Origin: Methylobacterium oryzihabitans
GTDB lineage: Bacteria; Pseudomonadota; Alphaproteobacteria; Rhizobiales; Beijerinckiaceae
DNA: 64,000 nucleotides
Assembly: GCF_004004555.2 (NCBI RefSeq)
Contig: NZ_SACP01000007.1
Location: 124,001-188,000, forward strand
Direction: 5' to 3'
Below are positions 1 through 8,973 of this stretch, one piece after another. The notes below the pieces were generated by a model. The model worked only from the letters and a program-made list of their open reading frames with translations. It did not search any database and was not told the DNA's origin. Positions within the stretch are counted from its first letter, which is position 1. Each line of letters starts with the position of its first letter. The translations under genes were made by a program, and so were the position numbers.

Positions 1-2445
1 CGTGAAGCCGAGATGAGCGAGCAGGTCGAAGGCCGGGTCGGCGAGGCGCTCGGCCGGGACCTTGAGGGTGCCGGTCAGAAAATCCTCGCCGAGATTCCAG
101 CGGTTGAACACGAACTTGATGTCGAAGGCCGATTTCAGCCCGGCCTCGACCGCCGCGATCTTGTCGTCGGTGAAGCCCTTGGCGCGGAGGCTGCCCGGGT
201 TGACGCCCGGCGCCTGCCCGAGCGAGCCGTGGCCGACGGCGTAGGCCTCGATCTCGGCGATCTCGGATTCGCGGTAGCCGAGCGCGCGGAGCGCGTCCGG
301 CACCGCCCGGTTGATGATCTTGAAGTAGCCGCCGCCGGCGAGCTTCTTGAACTTCACCAGGGCGAAGTCGGGCTCGATGCCGGTGGTGTCGCAATCCATC
401 ACGAGGCCGATCGTGCCGGTCGGCGCGATCACGGTCGCCTGGGCATTGCGAAAACCGTGCTCCTCGCCGAGTTGCAGCGCCCGGTCCCAGGCCGCCTTGG
501 CGTGGGCGACGAGGTTGGCCTGCGGGCAGCCGAAATGGTCGAGCGGCACCGGATTGGTGTTGAGGAACTCGTAGCCGCCGGCCTCGCCGTGGGCGGCGCG
601 ACGGTGGTTGCGGATCACCCGCAGCATCGCGTCGGCGTTGTCCTCGTAGGCCGGGAACGGCCCGAGCTCGGACGCCATCTCGGCCGAGGTGGCGTAGGAC
701 ACGCCGGTCATGATCGCGGTCAGCGCGCCGGCGAGCGCCCTCCCCTCCCGCGAATCGTAGGGAAGGCCCATGGTCATCAAGAGGCCGCCGATATTGGCGT
801 AGCCGAGGCCCAGCGTGCGGTACTTGTAGGAGAGTTCGGCGATCTCGCGGCTCGGGAACTGCGCCATCAGCACCGAGATCTCGAGCACCACCGTCCACAG
901 GCGGCACAGGTGCTCGTAGCCCTCGACGTCGAAGCTCTTGGCCTGCCGGTCGTAGAGCGCCAGCAGGTTCGCCGAGGCGAGGTTGCAGGCGGTGTCGTCG
1001 AGGAACATGTACTCGGAGCACGGGTTCGAGGCCCGGATCCGTCCGCCCTGCGGGCAGGTGTGCCAGTCGTTCATCGTGGTGTTGAAGTGCAGGCCGGGAT
1101 CGGCCGAGGCCCAGGCGGCCTCGGCGATCTTCTCCCACAGGTCGCGCGCCTTGAGGGTCTTCACGACCTTGCCGCCGACCCGGGCGGTGAGGTGCCAGTC
1201 GGCATCGGCCTCGACGGCGCGCAGGAAGTCGTCGGTCAGCGAGACCGAGTTGTTGGAGTTCTGGCCCGAGACGGTGAGGTAGGCCTCGGAATCCCAGTCG
1301 GTGTCGTAGACCGGCAGGTCGAGGTCGGTGTAGCCCTGGCGGGCGTACTGGATGATCCGCTTGATCGAGGCGTCGGGCACCATCGCCTTGCGGGCGGCCT
1401 TGACCTCGCGCTTGAGCGCCGGGTTGCGCTCGGGGTCGAAGCAGGCGTCGCCCTCGGCCTCGCAGTTGACGCAGGCCTTGAGCACCGCCTTGAGGTGCTT
1501 GGAGGCGAGCTTCGAGCCGGTGACGAGGGCCGCGACCTTCTGTTCCTCCCGCGCCTTCCAGGCGATGAAGGTCTCGACGTCGGGGTGGTCGATGTCGACG
1601 ATCACCATCTTGGCGGCGCGACGCGTCGTGCCGCCGGACTTGATCGCGCCGGCCGCCCGGTCGCCGATCTTGAGGAAGCTCATCAGGCCCGACGACTTGC
1701 CGCCGCCGCCGAGCTTCTCGTTCTCGGCCCGCAGGGACGAGAAGTTGGTGCCCGTCCCCGAGCCGTACTTGAACAGCCGCGCCTCGCGCACCCACAGGTC
1801 CATGATGCCGCCCTCGTTGACGAGGTCGTCGGCGACGGACTGGATGAAGCAGGCGTGCGGCTGCGGGTGCTCGTAGGCGGTGGCCGACTTGGTCAGCGCA
1901 CCCGTCCTGTGGTCGACGTAGTAGTGGCCCTGGGCGGGCCCATCGATGCCGTAGGCCCAGTGCAGGCCGGTGTTGAACCATTGCGGCGAGTTCGGCGCCA
2001 CCATCTGGCGGGCGAGCATCGCGCGCAATTCGTCGTAGAACGCCGCCGCGTCGTCCTCGGTCGAGAAGTAGCCGCCTTTCCAGCCCCAGTAGGTCCAGCA
2101 GCCGGCGAGCCGGTCGAAGACCTGGGTCGCCGAGATCTCGGAGCCGGTGCGCTCGTCCTCGGGCAGAGGGGCGAGCGCCGCCTCGTCGGGCACCGAGCGC
2201 CACAGGAACGACGGCACGCCGTTCTCCTCGACGCGCTTCAGCGCCTTCGGCACGCCGGCCTTGCGGAAATACTTCTGGGCCAGCACGTCGCAGGCGACCT
2301 GGCTCCACGCCTCCGGCACGTCGATGCCGTCGAGCCGGAACACGACCGAGCCGTCGGGATTGCGGATCTCGCTCACCGCCTTGCGGAACGGGATGGAGGC
2401 GTAGGGCGACTGCCCGGCCGTGGTGATGCGCCGCTCGATCCGCAT
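1..2445 (-). CDS. nrdJ: Vitamin B12-dependent ribonucleotide reductase (class II), 3' end beyond window
   Basis: Reduces ribonucleotides to deoxyribonucleotides with adenosylcobalamin as radical source, so needs no oxygen-made tyrosyl radical. The minus strand is open for 815 codons from an ATG at 2445 to the window edge, and the end of the gene is missing. The N-terminus reads MRIERRITTAGQSPY. The motifs PNSPQWFNTGLHWAYG and NPCSEYMFLDDTACNLAS (about residues 455-475) are characteristic of NrdJ. Family members in alphaproteobacteria are usually about 1,200 residues, so roughly two thirds is present. It is divergent from ndufA12 with a 446 bp gap holding possible NrdR boxes. Identification is secure from sequence; cofactor use is family knowledge. 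Confidence 0.95.
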   Translation of the reverse strand, partial: MRIERRITTAGQSPYASIPFRKAVSEIRNPDGSVVFRLDGIDVPEAWSQVACDVLAQKYFRKAGVPKALKRVEENGVPSFLWRSVPDEAALAPLPEDERTGSEISATQVFDRLAGCWTYWGWKGGYFSTEDDAAAFYDELRAMLARQMVAPNSPQWFNTGLHWAYGIDGPAQGHYYVDHRTGALTKSATAYEHPQPHACFIQSVADDLVNEGGIMDLWVREARLFKYGSGTGTNFSSLRAENEKLGGGGKSSGLMSFLKIGDRAAGAIKSGGTTRRAAKMVIVDIDHPDVETFIAWKAREEQKVAALVTGSKLASKHLKAVLKACVNCEAEGDACFDPERNPALKREVKAARKAMVPDASIKRIIQYARQGYTDLDLPVYDTDWDSEAYLTVSGQNSNNSVSLTDDFLRAVEADADWHLTARVGGKVVKTLKARDLWEKIAEAAWASADPGLHFNTTMNDWHTCPQGGRIRASNPCSEYMFLDDTACNLASANLLALYDRQAKSFDVEGYEHLCRLWTVVLEISVLMAQFPSREIAELSYKYRTLGLGYANIGGLLMTMGLPYDSREGRALAGALTAIMTGVSYATSAEMASELGPFPAYEDNADAMLRVIRNHRRAAHGEAGGYEFLNTNPVPLDHFGCPQANLVAHAKAAWDRALQLGEEHGFRNAQATVIAPTGTIGLVMDCDTTGIEPDFALVKFKKLAGGGYFKIINRAVPDALRALGYRESEIAEIEAYAVGHGSLGQAPGVNPGSLRAKGFTDDKIAAVEAGLKSAFDIKFVFNRWNLGEDFLTGTLKVPAERLADPAFDLLAHLGFT

Positions 2446-2615
2446 GGGTGGTACTCTCCCGTCACGCCATAGGGGCCGGCCCGCCCAGGGCGGTGCCGCC
2501 GGTCCGATTCGTTGCGCGATGCCGCCTTCGCCCGCCCGCCGCTCGCGCGGCGCGGCCGAGGTCGCATCGCGGCCCCCGACTGTGACGCCAAGCTAGCGAC
2601 TCTGGGGCCTGCGCG

Positions 2616-2664
2616 TCAACAACTTGTGTCGCGGCGAAGCGTTCCCGACTACATGTTGTGTCTC
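2616..2664. promoter_or_regulatory. Possible pair of NrdR boxes upstream of nrdJ
   Basis: Two similar sites, CAACAACTTGTGTC (2617-2630) and CTACATGTTGTGTC (2649-2662), share TTGTGTC with a 32 bp offset, about three helical turns. NrdR boxes in front of nrd genes are typically paired at this kind of spacing. The match to the consensus is partial, so this is inference from position, pairing and spacing. Confidence 0.4.
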
Positions 2665-2891
2665 AGGTCGAGATTCCTGTGGATTGTCGTGCCGCCGCGG
2701 TTAAGCCCCGGCGACTCAATCGCGAATCGTCGGCGGAATTTTTGCGAATCACAGGTTGTACAAGCCGGCGGCGCATCGCCGCCGCTGGCGCGGCGACGGC
2801 TGGACTTCGGTGGACGGCCTCACCATAGTCCCGCGCGAACACGGGCGGGCCGGATCGCGGCGCCGCCGGCATGCCCACGAGACGGTCCGCG

Positions 2892-3308
2892 ATGGCGCTG
2901 AAAGACACCCTTTTTCGCATCTTCACCTGGTGGAGCGGCTCGACCGTCAGCCTGGACCTCTACACCAAGCGCCACGGCCGCCACGTCGGCACCGACGAGT
3001 TCGGCAACCGCTACTACCGGGCGATCGGCCCGCTGATCGACCCCTCGGTCGGGCCGGAGCGGCGCTGGGTGATCTACAACGGCTATCCCGACGCCTCGAA
3101 GGTGCCGCCCGGCTGGCGCGGCTGGCTCAGCCACACCGTCGAGGTGCCGCCGAGCGAGGAGAGCTACACCCCGCGCGAGTGGCAGAAGCCGCACGAGGAG
3201 AACCTCACCGGCACGGTGGCGGCCTACCGCCCGCGCGGCTCGCAGCTCTCCTACGGCCAACGCCCGGCGGCGACCGGCGACTACGTGCCGTGGACCCCGG
3301 GCGAGTGA
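2892..3308 (+). CDS. NADH:ubiquinone oxidoreductase subunit NDUFA12 family protein
   Basis: A 138-residue protein starting MALKDTLFRIFTWWSGSTV. It carries the NDUFA12/B17.2 hallmarks RIFTWWxGxT, GRHVGTDEFGNRYY and RRWVIYNG, and ends with a proline-rich SYGQRPAATGDYVPWTP segment. This is the accessory subunit of complex I kept from alphaproteobacteria to mitochondria, acting at the peripheral arm and inner membrane. An ATG lies 21 bases upstream, but the internal one at 2892 fits the usual family N-terminus. Its TGA stop is the first three bases of a degenerate interspersed repeat. Confident. Confidence 0.92.
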   Translation: MALKDTLFRIFTWWSGSTVSLDLYTKRHGRHVGTDEFGNRYYRAIGPLIDPSVGPERRWVIYNGYPDASKVPPGWRGWLSHTVEVPPSEESYTPREWQKPHEENLTGTVAAYRPRGSQLSYGQRPAATGDYVPWTPGE

Positions 3309-3400
3309 TCCGGCTTTCGGGCGATCGCGTCCGGACAGCCGCATCACGAGCCCGCGCGGCGGAGCCGGAGGCTCCGCGCTCCTGAGCGAGGCCGGTTTTC
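3306..3400 (+). repeat. Family-2 interspersed hairpin repeat, degenerate copy
   Basis: Begins at the ndufA12 stop (TGATCCGG) and contains the family core GAGCCCGCGCGGCGGAGCC, then GGAGGCTCC and TGAGCGAGGCCGG. The same order of blocks occurs at 23.9, 38.6, 43.1 and 51.9 kb. It fills most of the gap between convergent ndufA12 and hyuB and may act as a bidirectional terminator. Confidence 0.6.
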
Positions 3401-3421
3401 CCGCCGGCCCGCCTCGCCCCC

Positions 3422-5389
3422 TCAGGGGATCTGCGGAAAGTCCCGGCGGACCCGCCGCATCGCGCCCTCCACCGTCGCGGTCCCGCCGTCCCGCGCGGCG
3501 TCGCGCATCGCCGCGAAGACCTTGGTCTTGACGAAGAAGCGCCAGTGCACCGGCAGGGCCGCCAGGATCGCGGTCAGCGCGTCGTACTGGGCCGGCGTCC
3601 ACACGGCCTCGAACGCCTCGCGCTCCGGGCCGAAGCGGAAATGGACCGGCGGCGGGGGCGCGGCGTCGCGGTGGCGGGCGGTCGCCGCCTCGTCGACCCG
3701 GCCGTCCCGGATCGCGACGCCGTAATCGGCGAGCGCTCGGGCGGCGGAGACGTAGCCGCGCTCGACGTCGACCAGGACCCGCTCCGGCTCGCGCGCGAAC
3801 GGCGCCCCGCGCCCGCCGCCGCCCGGGGAGTGGATGTGGACCACGTCGCCGGGCTCGACCACGAAGGTGTCGATGTTGCCGAGCCGCCGCGCGCGCGCCG
3901 TGCCCGGGTTGACGACCATGTCCGAGGGCGCGCCGGGGCCGCCGCCGAGGATGCCCCAGGGCCGGAAATGCGAGCGGTCGCGGTTGCGCACCGTGATGCG
4001 GGTGTCGGGCGAGAACAGCCGGAACTCCATCACGGTGGCGAGGCCGCCGCGATGGTAGCCGGCGCCGCCGGAATCCGGCTCCAGCCCGTATCGCAGGAAC
4101 TGCACCGGGACCTCGGATTCGTTGATCTCGATCGGGGTGTTCTTGAGGTAGGCGGCGTCCGCCCCCGAGCCGTTGGGGCCGTCGCGGTGCGGCATGCCCC
4201 CGCCGCCGCCGACCACCGGGTTGAGGGCGGCGATGACCGTGCGGCGGCTGCGCTCGTCGGTCGTCATCACGTTGACGATCGAGCTCGACCCCGCCGGGGC
4301 CGCCGGCATCCGCTCGGGGATCGCGAGGCCGAACACCCCGAACAGCAGGCTGCGCAGGCGCGCGCAGGTGAGGCTGCGCATCCCCACCGCCGCCGGGAAG
4401 ACCGGGTTGAGCACCGTGCCCTCGGGCACGATGCAGCGGAACGGCCGGGTCAGCCCGGCATTGAGCAGCAGCGACGGGTCGAGGGTGTAGAGGATGTAGT
4501 AGACGCCCACCAGCAGCAGGGTGTGGCGCGGGTCGCTGCCGGTCGGCACGTTGAGCGACGAGGCGAGCTGCGGGTCGGTGCCGGTGAAGTCGAGCACCGC
4601 CTCGTCGCCGGCGATGCGCAGGGTCACGGCGAGGCGCACCGGGTTGCCGTTCTCGCCGTCCTCGTCGGCGTAGTCGGCGAAGCGGTACTCCCCGTCGGGG
4701 ATCGAGGCGAGGATCGCCCGCGCCTGGTGCTCGGCGTAGTCGTGCAGGCCGGCGAGCCCCTGGCGGAATCCCTCGACGCCGAACTTCGCCACCATCGCGG
4801 CGATCTTGCGCTCGCCGGTGTTGAGCGCGCCGACCAGCGCCTTGAGGTCGCCGAGGTTCTGCTCGGGCTTGCGCACGTTGAGCAGCATCACGTCGAGGAT
4901 CTTCTGGTCGAGCACGCCCTCGGCGTAGAGCTTCATCGGCGGGAAGCGGATGCCCTCCTGGTGGATCTCGGTGAGCGCCCGCGACAGGCTCGCCGGCACC
5001 GCCCCGCCCATGTCGGTGTTGTGGATGTGCCCGCCGGCGAAGGCCACGATCTCGCCGTCGTGGAAGACCGGCTTCCAGGCGTGGATGTCGGGCGCGTGGG
5101 TGGCGAGGAAGCCGCTGTAGGGGTCGTTGGTGAAGGCGATGTCGCCGGGCCGGTAGCCGCCCTCGACGAGGTCGATCGCCCGGCCGTAGCTGATGCCGGG
5201 ATACCACGTCGCGCCGAGGTCCTTGGGCACCGCCACGGTCAGGCCGGCGGCGTCCATGATCATCGTGGTGAAGTCCTCGGTCTCCTTGACGAAGGTCGAG
5301 TGCGCGGTGCGGTAGAGCGTGTAGGCCATGTTCTCGGCCGCCGCCCGGCAATGGTTGGCCAGCACGCCCAGGGTCACCTTGTCGATCAT
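3422..5389 (-). CDS. hyuB: Hydantoinase B / oxoprolinase beta-type subunit
   Basis: A 655-residue HyuB-family protein. Together with HyuA, members hydrolyse cyclic amides such as hydantoins, N-methylhydantoin or 5-oxoproline in an ATP-dependent reaction in the cytoplasm. The N-terminus carries the family pattern NHCRAAAENMAYTLYRTA and VKETEDFTTMI, then YPGISYGRAIDLVEGGYRPG, NDPYSG and GHIHNTDMGG. A glycine-rich C-terminal third (GGGGGMPHRDGPNG, then HSPGGGGRG) is also typical. Its ATG lies only 3 bases after the hyuA stop, so the two are one operon. The exact substrate cannot be read from sequence; acetophenone- or acetone-carboxylase relatives share this fold. Confidence 0.88.
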   Translation of the reverse strand: MIDKVTLGVLANHCRAAAENMAYTLYRTAHSTFVKETEDFTTMIMDAAGLTVAVPKDLGATWYPGISYGRAIDLVEGGYRPGDIAFTNDPYSGFLATHAPDIHAWKPVFHDGEIVAFAGGHIHNTDMGGAVPASLSRALTEIHQEGIRFPPMKLYAEGVLDQKILDVMLLNVRKPEQNLGDLKALVGALNTGERKIAAMVAKFGVEGFRQGLAGLHDYAEHQARAILASIPDGEYRFADYADEDGENGNPVRLAVTLRIAGDEAVLDFTGTDPQLASSLNVPTGSDPRHTLLLVGVYYILYTLDPSLLLNAGLTRPFRCIVPEGTVLNPVFPAAVGMRSLTCARLRSLLFGVFGLAIPERMPAAPAGSSSIVNVMTTDERSRRTVIAALNPVVGGGGGMPHRDGPNGSGADAAYLKNTPIEINESEVPVQFLRYGLEPDSGGAGYHRGGLATVMEFRLFSPDTRITVRNRDRSHFRPWGILGGGPGAPSDMVVNPGTARARRLGNIDTFVVEPGDVVHIHSPGGGGRGAPFAREPERVLVDVERGYVSAARALADYGVAIRDGRVDEAATARHRDAAPPPPVHFRFGPEREAFEAVWTPAQYDALTAILAALPVHWRFFVKTKVFAAMRDAARDGGTATVEGAMRRVRRDFPQIP

Positions 5390-5392
5390 CGC

Positions 5393-7450
5393 TCAGTTCT
5401 CCCGGACGAGGTGCAGGTTGAGGTGGGCGTCGACGTGGCCGGCGAAGCCGCCGGGAATGCAGGTCGTGGTGTCCTCCTGGACCACCACCGCCGGGCCGGC
5501 GAGGGTCTGGCCGTGCCGCAGGGCCGCCCGCCAGTAGAGCGGCACCCGGCGCTCGGCGCCGTCGAGCCAGACCGCGACCTCGCGCTCGGGCTCCGCCGGC
5601 CCCTCCGTCCGCGGCTCCGGCACCATGACCGGGCGCGCCGTGGCGCCGGCGATGACGAGGCGCAGGTTGACGACCTGGATCTCGGCCCCCGCGTCGTCGA
5701 AGTCGTAGAGGGCGAGGTGCTGGCGGTGGAACGCCGCCCGCAGGGCCGGGAGGTCGCCGCCGGACAGCCACGCCTCGTCGAGCGGCACCTCGATCTCGAA
5801 GGACTGGCCGTGGTAGCGCATGTCCGCCGACACCGTGGCGACGGCGGGGCCCGCGAAGCCCTGCTCGTCGCGCAGCCACGTCTCGGCCTCGCGCCGCAGG
5901 TCGGCATGGGCCGCCTTCAGCACCGGCATCACGGCCGCGTCCGCCCGCGCGAAGACCGTGCGGATGAAGTCGCTCTTCACGTCGGCGATCAGGCCGCCGA
6001 GCGCGCAGACGACGCCCGGGCGGCGCGGCACCATCACCCGGCCGATGCCGAGTTCCCGCGCCAGCAGGCAGCCGAGCATCGGCCCGGCGCCGCCGAACGG
6101 CATCAGGGTGAAGTCGCGCAGGTCGACGCCGGCGCGGGCGACGAGCTTGTTGACCTCGACGAACATCTCCGACACCGCGACCTGGAGGATCGCCTCGCCG
6201 GTCTCGCGCAGTCCGCGCCCGAGGGCGGCGGCGACCGCGCCGACCGCCGCCTCGGCCCGCCCCCGGTCCATCCGCAGGGCGTCGTAGGCGAGCGGCGCGT
6301 GGCCGAGGAAGCCGCAGACCGCGACCGCGTCGGTGATGGTCGCCCGGGTGCCGCCGCGGCCGTAGCAGGCCGGTCCCGGGGTCGAGCCGGCGCTCTCCGG
6401 ACCGACCCGCAGCACGCCGAACCCGTCGACCGACGCGATCGAGCCGCCGCCGGCGCCGATCGAGGTGACCGAGACGCTCGGCACGTAGAGCGGGAAGTCG
6501 CCGATGATCTCGCCGGTGCCGAATTGCGGCGCGCCGTCGATGATGAGCGCGAGGTCGGCGGAGGTTCCGCCGATGTCGAGGGTGAGCAGGTTGGACTGCC
6601 CCGCCTGCTCGGCGAGGTAGGCCGCGCCCATCACCCCCGAGGCGGTGCCCGACAGCAGCATGCTGATGCAGGCGGTCTTGCCGGCGGCGACGTCCATGAT
6701 GCCGCCGTTCGACTTGGTCAGCATCGGCCGGGCCGGGACGCCGCGGTCCCTCAGGGTGGCTTCGAGCGAGCCGAGATAGCCCGCGACCCGGGGATGGACG
6801 TAGGCGTTCAGGATCGCCGTCGTGGTGCGCTCGTACTCGCGGATCACCGGCCAGATCTCGGCCGAGGCGAACGCGAACAGGTCGGGCGCGAGCCGCTGCA
6901 GGCACGCCTTCGCGGCCTGCTCCTGGGCCGGGTTGCGGTAGGCGTGCAGGAACGCGACCACGATCCCGACCGCCCCGCGCGCCCGCGCCGTGTCGGCGAT
7001 TGCCGCCAGCGCCGCCTCGTCGAGGGCCTCCGCCTCGCTGCCGTCGGCCATGACCCGGCCGCGCACCCCGAAGACGAGGTCGCGGGGGATGAGCTGCTCG
7101 GGCCGGGAGCAGAACAGCGAGTAGACCTCCGGCATCCGCAGGCGGGCCAGCTCGATGACGTCCTCGAACCCGGCATTGGTCACCAGGGCGAGGCGTGCGC
7201 CCTTGCGCTGGATGATCGTGTTGATGCCGACCGTCGTGCCGTGGACGAAGCCGGCGACCGCCTCGGGCGCCACGCCGTGGCGCTCCTGGAGCAGGGCGAG
7301 CCCCTGCATCAGCTCGCGGCCGGGATCGTCCGGGGTCGTGAGCACCTTCAGCGATTCGAGCCGGTTGGTCCCGGTCTCGAGGGCGCAGAAATCGATGAAG
7401 GTGCCGCCGATGTCGACACCGATCCGCCAGTTGCTGCTCCGCGAGGTCAT
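5393..7450 (-). CDS. hyuA: Hydantoinase A / oxoprolinase alpha-type ATPase subunit
   Basis: A 685-residue partner of HyuB with the actin-like ATPase fold. The start MTSRSSNWRIGVDIGGTF places the phosphate-1 loop GVDIGGTF at residues 9-16. FVHGTTVGINTIIQRKGA and LLTLDIGGTSADLALI are family signatures, and MPFGGAGP lies further on. An upstream extension of 49 codons is open but lacks similarity to the family N-terminus, so the ATG at 7450 is preferred. The gene lies downstream of the LysR gene on the same strand, with a T-N11-A palindrome 112 bases before its start. N-methylhydantoinase is one option, since the divergent operon encodes an amine dehydrogenase that could oxidise a product such as sarcosine; that link is speculative. 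Confidence 0.87.
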   Translation of the reverse strand: MTSRSSNWRIGVDIGGTFIDFCALETGTNRLESLKVLTTPDDPGRELMQGLALLQERHGVAPEAVAGFVHGTTVGINTIIQRKGARLALVTNAGFEDVIELARLRMPEVYSLFCSRPEQLIPRDLVFGVRGRVMADGSEAEALDEAALAAIADTARARGAVGIVVAFLHAYRNPAQEQAAKACLQRLAPDLFAFASAEIWPVIREYERTTTAILNAYVHPRVAGYLGSLEATLRDRGVPARPMLTKSNGGIMDVAAGKTACISMLLSGTASGVMGAAYLAEQAGQSNLLTLDIGGTSADLALIIDGAPQFGTGEIIGDFPLYVPSVSVTSIGAGGGSIASVDGFGVLRVGPESAGSTPGPACYGRGGTRATITDAVAVCGFLGHAPLAYDALRMDRGRAEAAVGAVAAALGRGLRETGEAILQVAVSEMFVEVNKLVARAGVDLRDFTLMPFGGAGPMLGCLLARELGIGRVMVPRRPGVVCALGGLIADVKSDFIRTVFARADAAVMPVLKAAHADLRREAETWLRDEQGFAGPAVATVSADMRYHGQSFEIEVPLDEAWLSGGDLPALRAAFHRQHLALYDFDDAGAEIQVVNLRLVIAGATARPVMVPEPRTEGPAEPEREVAVWLDGAERRVPLYWRAALRHGQTLAGPAVVVQEDTTTCIPGGFAGHVDAHLNLHLVREN

Positions 7451-7561
7451 GTCCTGCTCCGCGAGGTCCTGCCCTGTGAAGTCATGGGTCACCGCCGGTC
7501 CGTTCGTCGGCGGACACTCCCCGGCGGCGGCGCCCGCGTCCAAGACCGATTTCGCGGGATC

Positions 7562-7579
7562 GGATAAGCCGGACTTATG
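7562..7579. promoter_or_regulatory. LysR-type operator candidate before hyuAB
   Basis: ATAAGccggaCTTAT at 7564-7578 is a T-N11-A palindrome with the same arms as the site in front of the LysR gene at 8487-8505. It overlaps the lysR stop codon (7575-7577) and sits upstream of hyuA. Two copies of an AT-containing palindrome in DNA this GC-rich are unlikely to be chance, but binding is inferred. Confidence 0.6.
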
Positions 7580-8480
7580 GAGGCGCGTCCGCGGCACCGA
7601 GATGCGCCGCCACGGCCCGGCGCAGCTCCTGGCGCAGCAGGTCGTGGTGGCGCGACAGCGGGCGCCGCGTGCTGGTGAGCAGCGAGATCGGCAGCGCGAT
7701 CCGGGGCAGGAGCGGGACGGTCGTCACCCCGGCGAAGCGGCGCCAGGGCAGCAGCCCGTCGACGATGGCGACGCCGAGCCCGCCCTGGACGAAGGCGAGG
7801 GCGATGATCGACAACTCGACCTCGATGTCGGGCCGCAGCGTCTCGCCCTGCCGGGCGAGCGCCCGCTCCAGCATCAGGCCGGGCTGCGAGTCGCGGCGAT
7901 AGGCGATCAGCCGTTCGCCGGCGAGATCCGCCACGGCGAGCTGCGGGCGCGCCGCCAGCCTGTGGCCCTCCGGCAGCAGGCAGACGAGGTCGCAGCGCCC
8001 GATGACCTTGGTCTCGATCATCGGCAGCGCCTCCTCGGTCATCGCCAGCCCGAGTCCGGCCTGCCCGCCTTCCAGCATCGCGATGATCCGCTCGACCGGA
8101 ACCACCGACGACAGCAGGCGCACCTCGGGATGGGCGCGGCGGAAGGCGTCGAGCGCCGCCGGCACCACCGACAGCGCCGGCGGCGCCGAGGTGGCGAGCC
8201 GCACGAGGCCGCGCCGGCCCTGGCGCAGGTCCTGGGCCATCCGGCGCAGGTTCTCGAGGTCGCCGAACAGCCGCTCGGCCTCCGGAAACAGTTCCTCCGC
8301 CTCCGGCGTCGGCACGAGGCGGCCCTTCACCCGCTCGAACAGCTTGAAGCCGAGCTCGTCCTCGGCCTGGAGCAGGCTCTGGCTCAGGGCCGGCTGCGAG
8401 ACGTTGAGGAGGCCGGCCGCGCGGGTGAGGGTTCCCGACCGCATCACCGCCCGGAAGACCTCGATGTGACGGGCGCGCAT
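7575..8480 (-). CDS. LysR-family transcriptional regulator
   Basis: A 301-residue protein. Residues 1-60 form the LysR winged helix (RARHIEVFRAVMRSGTLTRAAGLL, then VSQPALSQSLLQAEDELG and LFERVKGRLVPT). The remainder is the periplasmic-binding-protein-like effector domain. The start at 8480 (MRARHIEVF) is preferred over an ATG six codons upstream because it matches family length. It sits between hyuAB (same strand) and a divergent flavin dehydrogenase operon. Matching palindromes flank it at both ends, consistent with autoregulation and control of both neighbours. The inducer is unknown; a hydantoin-type compound or its amine product is plausible from context. Confidence 0.92.
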   Translation of the reverse strand: MRARHIEVFRAVMRSGTLTRAAGLLNVSQPALSQSLLQAEDELGFKLFERVKGRLVPTPEAEELFPEAERLFGDLENLRRMAQDLRQGRRGLVRLATSAPPALSVVPAALDAFRRAHPEVRLLSSVVPVERIIAMLEGGQAGLGLAMTEEALPMIETKVIGRCDLVCLLPEGHRLAARPQLAVADLAGERLIAYRRDSQPGLMLERALARQGETLRPDIEVELSIIALAFVQGGLGVAIVDGLLPWRRFAGVTTVPLLPRIALPISLLTSTRRPLSRHHDLLRQELRRAVAAHLGAADAPP

Positions 8481-8486
8481 GGGACA

Positions 8487-8505
8487 GCATAAGCACACCT
8501 TATGC
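8487..8505. promoter_or_regulatory. LysR-type operator candidate, perfect palindrome
   Basis: GCATAAGcacacCTTATGC has perfect 7-base arms around a 5-base centre and contains T-N11-A. It starts 6 bases upstream of the lysR ATG, which suits autorepression. It is the stronger of two matching sites (the other is at 7564-7578). Confidence 0.7.
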
Positions 8506-8653
8506 GCGATGCCAAAACCCGGATTGGACAGGGGTGGGCGCGGTCTGCGAGCACTGTGTCAGGATGCAGGGCTTTGGGGGGACGAGAACGCGCACGACTT
8601 CCCTCTCTCACGAGTGGGCTACAGCATTCACGCCTCTCGAGGGAGGCACGGGA

Positions 8654-8869
8654 CCTCTCCTCGCCCCGCTTGCGGGGAGAGGGCCGCTGGGGATCGAAGA
8701 TCCCACCACCTTGTCGTGCAAGCGGCGAGCGCAGGCGAAGCCGAAGCGAAGGTGAGGGGGCGTCTCCGGACAAGCCTCTTTCTGGGACGCCCCCTCACCT
8801 TCGGCTGCCGCCTCGCTGTGTCCCCGACAAGGGGGACACAGCCCTCTCCCCGCAAGCGGGGCGAGGAGA
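8654..8869. repeat. Nested inverted-repeat element in the leader of the flavin dehydrogenase operon
   Basis: The outer arms, 8654-8683 and 8842-8869, are perfect complements over 28 bases and each contains its own CCCCGC/GCGGGG hairpin. Inner arms 8749-8764 and 8786-8801 are perfect over 16 bases with a 21-base loop. The 493 bases between the LysR gene and the first gene of the operon hold no convincing ORF, so a long structured leader or an inserted repeat element is likely. Confidence 0.75.
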
Positions 8870-8973
8870 ATGCTCGCAACCCGTGGTGTGGATCTGCAAG
8901 CCCGATCGAGAGAGGGGATCCCGTTCCCGTCTCGTCCCCCCAACCCTCCCTGCACGAGACGGAGCGCGGCACG

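Noticed and set aside
13..2472. Plus-strand open frame of 819 codons
   Set aside because: It is antisense to nrdJ, whose minus-strand translation is unmistakable; high GC keeps the other strand open.
2446..2891. Cobalamin riboswitch before nrdJ
   Set aside because: No B12-box-like core was seen, and riboswitch control is more usual for the B12-independent enzyme.
2820..7567. Very long open frames on both strands opposite or overlapping hyuAB
   Set aside because: Arg/Ala/Gly/Pro-biased composition and no domain; hyuA and hyuB explain the region.
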